Virus record (IMG/VR): IMGVR_UViG_3300044641_004325
Coordinates: 1-37,878 of that record
Strand: one strand, 5' to 3'
From: a virus
DNA: 37,878 nucleotides
The position numbers were made by a program, and so were the translations under genes. Of this stretch, positions 30,439 to 37,390 are shown in pieces. The notes under the pieces were generated by a model. That model did not search any database, was not told the origin of the DNA, and was given only the letters and a program-made list of their open reading frames with translations. Positions within the stretch are counted from its first letter, which is position 1. Each line of letters begins with the position of its first letter.

Positions 30439-30619
30439 CGGGCGGGGTCTCCGTCACGACCTCGAAGCGCGTGTAGCGCCCTTGCACCTTGCACGATGGG
30501 CAGGTGATCGGCGGGGAATACCCGCCGACCCCGCCGTTCAAGTCGTGCGAAATGCGGTCGGCGAGCTCCTGCTCGACCTCCCACTCATGGCCGCAGGTCT
30601 TGTGCCGCAGCGTCGCCAT
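30431..30619 (-). CDS. Small zinc-ribbon protein
   Basis: A 62-residue protein, ATG 30619, 3 bp after the upstream stop. HKTCGHEWEVE (Cys9, His11) and ITCPSCKVQ (two Cys) form a Cys/His zinc site separated by the helix ELADRISHDL. Strong SD not seen, so translation may be coupled to its neighbours. Similar ribbons are common among phage proteins of unknown role. Confidence 0.7.
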   Translation of the reverse strand: MATLRHKTCGHEWEVEQELADRISHDLNGGVGGYSPPITCPSCKVQGRYTRFEVVTETPPDA

Positions 30620-30622
30620 GAA

Positions 30623-31144
30623 TCACGACGCCGAGTCGGTGAACTCGATCTCGAGGTCAGCCGTACCGACCGCACTGGAGCCGCTGTGGAACAGCTGCAG
30701 ACCCTGCGTGGCGCGGCAGGTGACCGGCTCGACGTTGGTGTCACCGTAACCCGCGTTCCAGATTTCCGCGAACGGCACCAGCGTCAGCCAGTTGGCCTGC
30801 GTGGTACCGCCAACGATGGGCTCTTCGTTGACGAACAGGAACCGGCGGAAGATATCCGAGCCGGTCGTGGTCTGGTTGGTGCCGCAGGTCGTCGCCGCGT
30901 CGAGGGCGCTGTTGTTCGTGTCGTGCTTGACCGGGGTCACCGCCGTGCCGCCAGACGCCGCCGTGATGCGGCGCACCTGCGCAGTCGTCAGCACACCCGT
31001 CACCGCCGTCGTGCCGTTGTTGAACCAGTAGCACCGATACACGCGGATGATGCGCGCCGAGGCGGTGCCGTTGAACACGTTGAGCATATCTTTGCTCGAC
31101 GCGTAGGCGATAGCGCCGCCAGTTGCTCTCCAAGTCGCAGCCAT
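30623..31144 (-). CDS. Virion protein, single copy of the beta domain
   Basis: A 173-residue protein. RRITAASGGTAVTPVKHDTNNSALDAATT, IFRRFLFVNEEP and NVEPVTCRATQGLQLFHSGSSAVGTADLEIEFTD (in pieces) match, in order, blocks in both halves of the 421-residue protein encoded two genes on. It therefore shares ancestry with it. Beta-rich, no enzyme motif. Likely a minor head or surface protein. Confidence 0.72.
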   Translation of the reverse strand: MAATWRATGGAIAYASSKDMLNVFNGTASARIIRVYRCYWFNNGTTAVTGVLTTAQVRRITAASGGTAVTPVKHDTNNSALDAATTCGTNQTTTGSDIFRRFLFVNEEPIVGGTTQANWLTLVPFAEIWNAGYGDTNVEPVTCRATQGLQLFHSGSSAVGTADLEIEFTDSAS

Positions 31145-31146
31145 TG

Positions 31147-31446
31147 TCAGACTCCTGTGATGATCTTGCCCGAGCCTTTGGTGGCTCGGAATATTTCGAT
31201 TTCACCGCTGCCGTCCATCTGCGGCCCGGCGGCCCACTGCTTCACCTTGCCCTCGTGGAGGGCTTTCACGCTTGCGTCCAGATCGTCGCGCGTGTCGCCA
31301 GGGGTGAGCCCTGTCCGCCGCGCCGCCTGTATCTTGAGCATGAAATCCACGCACCTCTTGACCACCCACTCGGGCACCGGCGACTCCACACGAAGCAGCC
31401 ACGAACCCATCGCCGGTCGCCACTCCATTGCAGGCTGGCGCAGCAT
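31147..31446 (-). CDS. Small protein downstream of portal
   Basis: A 99-residue protein; ATG 31446 overlaps the portal stop as TGATG. A longer reading of this frame to 31971 is only a shadow of the portal gene. Features: SWLLRVESPVPEWVVKRCVDFMLKIQAARR and a C-terminal GEIEIFRATKGSGKIITGV. No family recognised. Probably a head-assembly or minor virion protein, judging from the coupled position. Confidence 0.7.
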   Translation of the reverse strand: MLRQPAMEWRPAMGSWLLRVESPVPEWVVKRCVDFMLKIQAARRTGLTPGDTRDDLDASVKALHEGKVKQWAAGPQMDGSGEIEIFRATKGSGKIITGV

Positions 31447-33617
31447 CAGTTCACCTGCATCGAGCCAGGCGGCAGGCCGGCCGGACTCTCCGGCTCGTCC
31501 ACTTCGCGCACCTCGACGATCTCGCCCATCTGGTCGCGGATCGGCACGCGACGCCGCTTCTGCGTGACCGCGCGCAGGAGCTGGTCCATCTGCGCGGCGT
31601 TGCTCTGCGACATCTGCCCGATGGAGGCCGCAAGGCCGTCGAGCTGCATCACAGGGTTCACCTTCTGCACGACCGCCATCATGTCGGCGATCTGCTGGTA
31701 CTGCGCCGCGACCTGGTCGAACTTGGCCTGCATCTCGACCTTCTGCAGCTCGACCGTCGCCTTGAGCGCGGCCACCTTCTCGTCCGAAGCCGCCTCGAAT
31801 GCCGCGATGCGCTCGTTCGACTTGATCTTCTCGGCCTCGAGCTTGAGCTTCTCGAGCTCGGGGTTCGGCGGCGGAGGCGGCGGGTTCAGAAGCTGCTGCT
31901 GCATCGCCGCGACCGCCTGATCGAGAACGCCCTCGATCTCGCTCGAGACGCGGAACTTCGCGACCGCCCATTGCATGAGACGCAGCAGGAAGGGGCCTGC
32001 GCCGGGCGTCGATTGCGCCACCGGCGCGACCTGTGAGATGAACGCGCCCAAGCCCTGCATGAACTGGACTGCTGCGTCTCGCTCGGCGGCCCAGTCCATC
32101 GCCGCCATGCTGTCGGCCTCGACGCTGATGCGATACTCGGCCAACTCGGTGTTCTTGATGAGGTCGATCGCCGCCATCGCCACGGCCGCATCCGGCGTGC
32201 GCTCAATGTTCGAGGCGCGCACGATGGTCTCGGGCTGCCAGTGCTTGGCGATGATCTCCGCCTTGATGCGCAGCGCGTGCGTGATCCACTCGGCGATGTA
32301 GAACTGCGAGAGCTGCATGCGCGTCGAGCCGAACTGCGCCTTGATCTGCTGCGCAGCCGCGGTCTCCGAAGCGCGCGAAGCGCCGCGCATGATGTCCGAG
32401 ATGCCAAGCACCTCGTAGATCTGCTGCGTCTTGTCGGCGCGGTACTGCCGCAGCCGGTCGATGCAGTTGACCACCGCCTCGATCGGCACGAACTCCATCT
32501 TGCCCTTGATGCCGCCGCCCTCGGCGAACATCGCCCAGTTGTCCACCGGGATGAGCTGGTTCTCGCCCGCCTGCAGGAGCACGCGGCCGACCGAATCGCC
32601 CGCGCTTTTGTCGTAGACGCCGACCACCTTCGCCGCGCGCGTGAGCCAGGTGATGCGCGTGTTGATCTCGTCGAGTTCCTTGAACTGGTCCTGCGCGAAG
32701 ATGTAGTCCGCGCGCGGGATGAAGTTGCTCGAGGTGACGTTCGCCGCCAAGGGCTTCGGGCAGGGGAAGAAGTTCTCGAGCCCGAGCGGGTCGTCCTTGT
32801 AGTCGAGGATGGTGTCCATCCCCTTGGCGAACCAGTAGACCTTGCGGTTCTCCTTGCACCAGATCTCGAAGACCTCGGCACGCGCCCACGGGTCGTTCTT
32901 GACCTGCGGCTCGCCCTGCTTCGACTGCCGGCGCACCATCGGCACGACCTTGGCGATCTCGGGGCCGAAGCGCGCCTCGAGCTGCTCGCGCGTCATGTAC
33001 ACACGCCGCGCCACCCAGCGCACCTCGCCCCATGTGCGCGCGGGGGAGTAGAGGAAATCCTTCCAGAAGACGTAGTCGCAGGGCGCATCCTCGGCGACGA
33101 TGCGCTCGACCGTCTGCGCCGGGGCGATCTCGACGCCCGTCAGCGGGTCGAACTGCGCCGGGACCTCCTCGAGCGCGGTCTCGACCTCGTAGCGCAGCCA
33201 CACCTGACCCGCGCCGACCACGAGCCAGTCCTCGATGCCCTGCCGCACCGCGGCGTCCCACGCCGAGATGTTGTCGTCGAAGGACTTGTTCAGCAGGCGC
33301 TGCAGGATCTGCCCCGCCACGCGCGCCTGGTCGTCATCCGAGTCCTGGAACGCGCGCGACACCGAAGCCTTCGGCGGTCGGGCGTAGAGCATCGAGAGCA
33401 GAACCTTCACCGTGGACCAGAAGAGGTTCACGCGCGATTCGGCCTGACCCCAGTCGTCGCGCTTGTCGAGGTACCGCTCGACGATCTTGTCGCCGTCCTC
33501 GTGGAACTTGGTCAGCTCCTTGACCGCCGCCTCGATTTCAGTGCTCCAACGCCGCGCCATGCCGCCCGGCGTGTCGGCGAAGTCCTTGGAGGTCTCGATG
33601 CGCTCGGAGCTTTCCAT
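31446..33617 (-). CDS. Portal protein
   Basis: A 723-residue protein, the usual size for a podovirus portal; ATG 33617 overlaps the terminase stop. Blocks typical of such portals: FHEDGDKIVERYLDKRDDW, VNLFWSTVKVLLSMLYARPPKASV, DYVFWKDFLYSPARTWGEVRWVARRVYMTREQL (in pieces), and IPRADYIFAQDQFKELDEINTRITWLTRAAKVVGVY (in pieces). The C-terminal 150 residues form a long coiled coil with a Pro tract (LNPPPPPPNPELEKLKLE), matching a barrel-plus-tail. It forms the dodecameric DNA channel at the capsid vertex. Confidence 0.93.
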   Translation of the reverse strand: MESSERIETSKDFADTPGGMARRWSTEIEAAVKELTKFHEDGDKIVERYLDKRDDWGQAESRVNLFWSTVKVLLSMLYARPPKASVSRAFQDSDDDQARVAGQILQRLLNKSFDDNISAWDAAVRQGIEDWLVVGAGQVWLRYEVETALEEVPAQFDPLTGVEIAPAQTVERIVAEDAPCDYVFWKDFLYSPARTWGEVRWVARRVYMTREQLEARFGPEIAKVVPMVRRQSKQGEPQVKNDPWARAEVFEIWCKENRKVYWFAKGMDTILDYKDDPLGLENFFPCPKPLAANVTSSNFIPRADYIFAQDQFKELDEINTRITWLTRAAKVVGVYDKSAGDSVGRVLLQAGENQLIPVDNWAMFAEGGGIKGKMEFVPIEAVVNCIDRLRQYRADKTQQIYEVLGISDIMRGASRASETAAAQQIKAQFGSTRMQLSQFYIAEWITHALRIKAEIIAKHWQPETIVRASNIERTPDAAVAMAAIDLIKNTELAEYRISVEADSMAAMDWAAERDAAVQFMQGLGAFISQVAPVAQSTPGAGPFLLRLMQWAVAKFRVSSEIEGVLDQAVAAMQQQLLNPPPPPPNPELEKLKLEAEKIKSNERIAAFEAASDEKVAALKATVELQKVEMQAKFDQVAAQYQQIADMMAVVQKVNPVMQLDGLAASIGQMSQSNAAQMDQLLRAVTQKRRRVPIRDQMGEIVEVREVDEPESPAGLPPGSMQVN

Positions 33618-34993
33618 CAACCCACCCGTCCGCTGTGGCGCGGCCTGCAGTCCCAGATGTCATCCAACGTGAACCCGTAGTGCTGACCACTACGCGGTGC
33701 GATTTTAGCACCACCACTTGACAAATTACCAGAAACGGGTCTCGCGGCAAGCGCGAGGTAGCGAAAAGCGTCCGAGGCATGGCTGTGCTGGTCGTGCTTC
33801 GGGCGGTTGCGGAAGGTCTGCGTCCGCTCGTCCCACTCGCGCATGTACGCCCGCAGGTGCTCGACGCCGGCGTAGGTCGCCTTCTCGTCGAACCAGCACT
33901 TCGGGATGGTCAGACGCGCAGCCTCAATGCCGTCCTGCAGGCTGAGTTCGGGCACGATCCGCGGCGTGATGCCCGCGTGCAGGAACTGCTCGATGATGGA
34001 CTTGCCCGTCTGCAGGCTCTTCGCCCGCGCATCGTGCGGCAACCACACCGTGCCGACCTTGTACGGCCGGCTCTTCACCCAGTCGATGTAATGGCCGATG
34101 GCCTGACCGTCCGCCTCGTAGAACTCGACCACCCGGTGCCCATCCGGCCCCGTCTGCCAACCCCACCACGAGCAGGAATCCGTGTAGCCGAGGTCGGCCA
34201 CGAGGTCCACCGGGAACGCAGGGTCGATCGGGAAGTCCCCCACCCGCCCCTGCTCATACGCCTCGCCCAGCTGCTTCGCGAAGTACGCGCCCGGCACCGA
34301 AGCGTCGAAGCTGACCTCGTACTCGATCGCGAAGGTCTCCTCGGTCATCTGCGCACGCGCCGCAACAAGCTCGCTCTCGGGCAGGATGCCCGTCTTGCTC
34401 GCAGGGAGTTCCAGCAGCAAGTGCGTGCCGGGGTTCAGCCGCGCCTCTTCGCGCAGCTGCCAGAAAAAGTTCTTGCCAGCCGGAGTTCCGGCCCAGATGG
34501 CACTGCCCTGCCGGTCCGAGAGCGCCGGGCGCACGACCGAGTACCAAGTGCTCGGGCGCATCTGCCCGACCTCGTCCATCACCACCGCGTCGAGGTAGAG
34601 GCCGCGGAGGCTGTCGGGGTTGTCCGAGCCGCCGCAGTAGATCGTGGCGTAATCGCCGGGGCGGCTCGTGCGCATCGTGATCTTGAGCTCGCTCTCGTTC
34701 GGCGGTTTCGCCCAGAGCGGCTTCGTCAAATCCTTCAGGTACTGCCAGGCGACCTTCTTCGCCTGCTCGCGGAACGGCGCAAGGTAAGCCACCTGCGGTT
34801 TCGGGTGCGGACACTCGAGCGCGCTGATGACCAGGTCCGCACACATCGCCACCGTCTTGCCCGCACGCCGGTGCGCCACCACGCACGCCCAGCGCGTCGC
34901 GCGGTTGTGCAAGTCGAGGAACACCTCGCGCGGGCGGTAGGTGTTGATCGTGATAGGCCCGGCAGCGGCGATGTCCTCGTCAGGCGGTTGCAT
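33617..34993 (-). CDS. terL: Terminase large subunit
   Basis: A 458-residue packaging motor. ATPase: Walker A-like AHRRAGKT (40-47), Walker B AVVMDE with D140-E141, and the C-motif region around SAIWAGTP (164-171). Nuclease: ADLGYTDS (D267) and a C-terminal DQHSHASDAFRYL with the metal-binding Asp of the RNase-H-like fold. It threads DNA into the procapsid through the portal and cuts it. Start ATG 34993 with GAGGTG. Ends in overlap with the portal gene. Confidence 0.94.
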   Translation of the reverse strand: MQPPDEDIAAAGPITINTYRPREVFLDLHNRATRWACVVAHRRAGKTVAMCADLVISALECPHPKPQVAYLAPFREQAKKVAWQYLKDLTKPLWAKPPNESELKITMRTSRPGDYATIYCGGSDNPDSLRGLYLDAVVMDEVGQMRPSTWYSVVRPALSDRQGSAIWAGTPAGKNFFWQLREEARLNPGTHLLLELPASKTGILPESELVAARAQMTEETFAIEYEVSFDASVPGAYFAKQLGEAYEQGRVGDFPIDPAFPVDLVADLGYTDSCSWWGWQTGPDGHRVVEFYEADGQAIGHYIDWVKSRPYKVGTVWLPHDARAKSLQTGKSIIEQFLHAGITPRIVPELSLQDGIEAARLTIPKCWFDEKATYAGVEHLRAYMREWDERTQTFRNRPKHDQHSHASDAFRYLALAARPVSGNLSSGGAKIAPRSGQHYGFTLDDIWDCRPRHSGRVG

Positions 34994-35043
34994 TTATCTC
35001 AACACCTCGAAATCGGTATTGGCGAGAGGGGGGAAGGGAACCC

Positions 35044-35601
35044 TTAACTCGACCCGCCCCCCGCCTGCCGTTCGAGGGGGGGTGGGGGGTCGGCAGGGAG
35101 TTGCACGGGCGCAACGCGTGGCGAGGGCGCGACGGATGACGCGGCCTCGGGCACCTCGAGCACGCGCATCGGGTCATCAACCCGAAGGTCTTGAGTCAAT
35201 TCCATCGCAGGCTCAACGACTTGCGCGTCGATGGCTCGGGACTGTGTACGCCCTTGTGTACTGACCACCCCTCGGCCGGCCAACCACGGCAGCTGCACCG
35301 TCACCTGGTCAACCGTCGCGTGGATCTGCGCCGGTACCACCTTGGCGACGAGGCCGGCGAAGATCTTGCGGTCTTCGACGCCCCCTGTGGCGCGGTCTAC
35401 GAGCCACCCGGCCAGCCCCTCGGGGTGACATGCCCCCGGCTTGCAGGCGAGCTCGATGGCCTCCCTGATCGTCTGGTGCACGCGGTTCGGCACGCCTTTC
35501 GGCCGACCGGCCGGGTTGCCGCTCTGGCCGGGCTTGAACAACGCCCGCTTCCCGCGCCGCGTTGGCGTCTGCTCTGGTGGTGTAGTCTGCTGTAACTCCA
35601 T
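35044..35601 (-). CDS. Terminase small subunit candidate (DUF5681-like)
   Basis: A 185-residue protein; ATG 35601 (GTG 35604 alternative). FKPGQSGNPAGRPKGVPN (24-41) is the DUF5681 signature, typical of proteins encoded just before phage terminases. A helical part follows (VHQTIREAIELACKPGACHPEGLAGWLVDRA), then a Pro-rich tail. The 50-bp gap to TerL and absence of any other candidate make it the best small-terminase guess. No classic HTH is obvious. Confidence 0.7.
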   Translation of the reverse strand: MELQQTTPPEQTPTRRGKRALFKPGQSGNPAGRPKGVPNRVHQTIREAIELACKPGACHPEGLAGWLVDRATGGVEDRKIFAGLVAKVVPAQIHATVDQVTVQLPWLAGRGVVSTQGRTQSRAIDAQVVEPAMELTQDLRVDDPMRVLEVPEAASSVAPSPRVAPVQLPADPPPPLERQAGGGSS

Positions 35602-35644
35602 CACGGTGCGATTCTGTCACCGCGTGGCGGTCACCGCAAGGCCG

Positions 35645-35800
35645 TCATCCTCGACGTTGCCAGACGAGCTCGGCGACGAGCCATCCGGCATGCGCGACTG
35701 CCCACAACCAGTACGCGAGAAAGCCGGTCACGAAGGCGAGCGCGGCGAGTGCGATCGCTCCCCCGAAAAGCCATGCCAGAGCGAGCGCAAAAAGTTCCAT
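35645..35800 (-). CDS. 51-residue membrane protein, first gene of the late block
   Basis: ATG 35800 with a perfect AGGAGG (35814-35809) and 8-base spacing. The protein MELFALALAWLFGGAIALAAL continues into VTGFLAYWLWAVAHAGWLVAEL and QRRG, giving one or two membrane spans and a basic end. The ideal SD is the best reason to believe it. As the first gene of the leftward block it could be a lysis regulator or exclusion factor, but nothing shows this. Confidence 0.65.
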   Translation of the reverse strand: MELFALALAWLFGGAIALAALAFVTGFLAYWLWAVAHAGWLVAELVWQRRG

Positions 35801-35867
35801 TTCCGGGTCCTCCTGGACGTGTGTCTGGGGCCATTCTGCCCTACCTCGAGATTCCGCGGGATTTTGC

Positions 35868-35904
35868 GTGTGCTCGCCCCCGCACCCCTATAGGGCGAGC
35901 ACAC
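35868..35904. repeat. 12-bp-arm palindrome
   Basis: GTGTGCTCGCCC (35868-35879) and GGGCGAGCACAC (35893-35904) are perfectly complementary around a 13-base loop. Each arm contains GCGAGCACA in opposite orientation, the same 9-mer found at 35979-35987. A leftward TTGCTT/TATAGG pair, spaced 19, overlaps it; as a promoter it is weak. Confidence 0.75.
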
Positions 35905-35921
35905 ACACGAAAAGCAAGGCA

Positions 35922-35948
35922 GCGCCCCCCGCTGGGCGGGGGGGGCGC
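35922..35948. repeat. Extreme G/C hairpin
   Basis: GCGCCCCCCGC (35922-35932), loop TGG, and GCGGGGGGGGCGC (35936-35948), which has two extra G. There is no T-tract, so not a standard terminator; the G-run could stall polymerase. Confidence 0.65.
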
Positions 35949-36110
35949 CGCTCTATGCGACCGCATGCGAGCGCATAGGCGAGCACAGAGCAAGCACAAG
36001 CGAACGCACGGCCCCGAAAGTGTGCGCCTTCCCTCACCGTCCGCCTGGTGGATATGATGCGATTTTCTCATTGCGTATAGCGTGACGCATCGCACAGAAT
36101 CCGTCCCATG

Positions 36111-36127
36111 CCCGCCGTGGTGGCGGG
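36111..36127 (+). promoter_or_regulatory. Leader hairpin before the accessory operon
   Basis: CCCGCC (36111-36116), loop of 5, GGCGGG (36122-36127), ending 4 bases before the GGGAGGAGGA ribosome-binding site of the first gene. It may affect translation or mRNA stability. Confidence 0.5.
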
Positions 36128-36145
36128 TCAGGGAGGAGGACAGAC

Positions 36146-36454
36146 ATGACTCAGGACCGCAGCGGCATCACCAACGCCATCAAGGACGCCGAGACGAAAA
36201 TCGAGGCAGTCAGCCGGCACAACTTCGTCCCGATGCTCACCATCGACGAGCGCAGCCGCTTCTGCAAGCTGACCGGCTTCGACCCCTTCGCGCTGTACTC
36301 AGCCGAGGCCGGGCTTCTGGCCGGCGCGCACAACGCGACCACGACGAAGCGCGGCACGGGCATCGACCAACCTTTCGCGACCGAGCGGCTGTATGCGTTC
36401 CGCAAGTCGGTGCGCGATGTCATCGCCCAGCACTTCGCCCAGGAGGCCGCATGA
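36146..36454 (+). CDS. First gene of accessory operon, hypothetical
   Basis: A 102-residue protein with a very strong SD (GGGAGGAGGA, 36131-36140). Blocks: GITNAIKDAETKIEAVSRHNFVPML, DERSRFCKLTGFDPFALYSAEAGLLAG and a C-terminal helix FRKSVRDVIAQHFAQ. Soluble, mixed composition, one cysteine. No family recognised. As the promoter-proximal gene it is probably made early and in quantity, which fits a host-takeover or anti-defence factor, but this is inference only. Confidence 0.75.
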   Translation: MTQDRSGITNAIKDAETKIEAVSRHNFVPMLTIDERSRFCKLTGFDPFALYSAEAGLLAGAHNATTTKRGTGIDQPFATERLYAFRKSVRDVIAQHFAQEAA

Positions 36455-36708
36455 CCCTCGTCATCGCCTCCTACCGCCCCGAGCCGCCGCGCTCGCGGCA
36501 GGCCGCGCCGATCGTGCGCTACGGCCTCGACTTGAACGTGCTCGGTAACCGGGTGGGCTGTGACGTGGTCACGGCCGCGTTCGTGCTCTTGGCGCTGCTC
36601 GAGGCCGGGCACTACCAGGCGCGCCTGAGCGCGCTCGAGGAGCGGCAGATCGACCTCGCGTTGGCCCGTGCGCTCGAGCGCATGGAAGCTTTGTCGGTGC
36701 CGTTGTGA
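36451..36708 (+). CDS. Hypothetical protein, accessory operon
   Basis: An 85-residue protein, ATG 36451 in ATGA overlap. An N-terminal basic, Pro-containing part (VIASYRPEPPRSRQAAPIVRYG) is followed by an apolar segment (VVTAAFVLLALLEAGHY, about 39-55) and a charged helix (LEERQIDLALARALERMEAL). The apolar part might be a helix-bundle core rather than a membrane span. Function unknown. Confidence 0.7.
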   Translation: MTLVIASYRPEPPRSRQAAPIVRYGLDLNVLGNRVGCDVVTAAFVLLALLEAGHYQARLSALEERQIDLALARALERMEALSVPL

Positions 36709-36914
36709 CTTTCGCAGCATCGGGTGAGAACCCCATCAGCCCCGCGCGCGTCGCCGCCCTTCGGGAAGCGGTCGAGCGTGCGGACATCTTGGCCGCCGTG
36801 CAGGCGCGCCTGATCGACAACCAGCAGAAGGTCATCGAGCTCTACGAGCGCCGCATCGCGGTGCTCGAGGGCGAGGTGGCCGAGTTCAAGACCTACAAGG
36901 GGATGGAGCCGTGA
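36705..36914 (+). CDS. Small coiled-coil protein
   Basis: A 69-residue protein, GTG start in GTGA overlap. Almost entirely helical: ARVAALREAVERADILAAVQARLIDNQQKVIELYERRIAVLEGEVAEFK (in pieces) has leucine/isoleucine heptad spacing, suggesting a coiled-coil dimer. No other motif. Function unknown. Confidence 0.7.
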   Translation: MTFAASGENPISPARVAALREAVERADILAAVQARLIDNQQKVIELYERRIAVLEGEVAEFKTYKGMEP

Positions 36915-37093
36915 GCACTGAAGCACTGGACTGGCTGATTCTCACGGGCGGCATCTTCGTCGCCGTCGCCGTGGCCTCGACCATCGCTGCGGTCATCGAG
37001 TCGTGGCTGGAGTGGCGCCGCGAGCGTGAGCAGCGCCTGCCGCCGCCCGAGTGGCGCGCGCGTGTGGTGCGTCGCTGGAGGGTGCCGGAATGA
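36911..37093 (+). CDS. Small single-span membrane protein
   Basis: A 60-residue protein, GTG start in GTGA overlap. One hydrophobic span (about 8-28, WLILTGGIFVAVAVASTIAA) followed by a basic cytoplasmic tail (EWRREREQRLPPPEWRARVVRRW). N-out/C-in topology is expected from the positive-inside rule. It could anchor a partner to the membrane. Function unknown. Confidence 0.7.
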   Translation: MSTEALDWLILTGGIFVAVAVASTIAAVIESWLEWRREREQRLPPPEWRARVVRRWRVPE

Positions 37094-37278
37094 CCGCCCC
37101 TGCCCTGATGTTGGAGATCCGCGCGCGCGCCGAGTTCTCGACCATCGAGACGAAGCTCGACGAGTTCACCGATGCGACCGAGTGCGTGCGTGCGTTCGTG
37201 AACGTGCTTCGCGGGCTCGAGTTCGCCGATGAGAGCATCAAGAGCGCGCTCGAGGAGGTGCGGCGTGGGCTTGGCTGA
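37090..37278 (+). CDS. Small hypothetical protein, accessory operon
   Basis: A 62-residue protein, ATG 37090 chosen for its ATGA overlap with the preceding gene. Acidic: EIRARAEFSTIETKLDEFTDATECVRAFVNVLRGLEFADESIKSALEEVRRG in pieces, predicted helical. No family recognised. Size and charge would suit a small inhibitor, but nothing specific is visible. Confidence 0.65.
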   Translation: MTAPALMLEIRARAEFSTIETKLDEFTDATECVRAFVNVLRGLEFADESIKSALEEVRRGLG

Positions 37279-37390
37279 CCTCGGCCCGCTCTCGCAGCTG
37301 CTGCTCTCGGCGGTGCTGTGGGCTGGCCTCGTGGCCGGCCTCGCGCTGCTGTTCCTGCTCGTCGGGTTGTGGTGGAGGGACCGGATGTGA
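37265..37390 (+). CDS. 41-residue membrane peptide before the methyltransferase
   Basis: GTG 37265 with AGGAGG (37253-37258) at 6 bases. It overlaps the previous gene by 14 bp and the methyltransferase by 4. MGLADLGPLSQLLLSAVLWAG is followed by a Leu/Ala/Gly-rich span and a WWRDRM end. It resembles the 36-residue peptide at 3257 in having a P-D/L-F/G-P-L lead into one span. Function unknown. Confidence 0.6.
   Translation: MGLADLGPLSQLLLSAVLWAGLVAGLALLFLLVGLWWRDRM

Larger units (their letters stand above)
35801..36145. other. Divergent intergenic region: hairpins and phased repeats, origin or control hub candidate
   Basis: The only stretch over 300 bp without a gene. Contents, left to right: a 12-bp-arm palindrome (35868-35904), a G/C hairpin (35922-35948), an ATGCG/CGCAT palindrome (35955-35976), degenerate direct repeats GCGAGCACA, GCAAGCACA, GCGAACGCA starting at 35979, 35990 and 36000, and a TGCGAT/ATCGCA pair flanking a less GC-rich patch (36057-36095). 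A weak rightward promoter (TTGCGT, 18 bp, CAGAAT) precedes the rightward operon. It separates the divergent late and accessory transcripts. Confidence 0.6.

Noticed and set aside
31447-31971. Longer reading of the gene downstream of portal
   Set aside because: The upstream 175 codons lie inside the portal gene and are Arg/Gly/Ala-rich shadow sequence. ATG 31446 overlaps the portal stop.
34994-35043. Third operator-like site before TerL (AGGTGTTG on the minus strand)
   Set aside because: Only eight bases match and the other half-site is missing; it overlaps the SD of terL. Too weak to claim.
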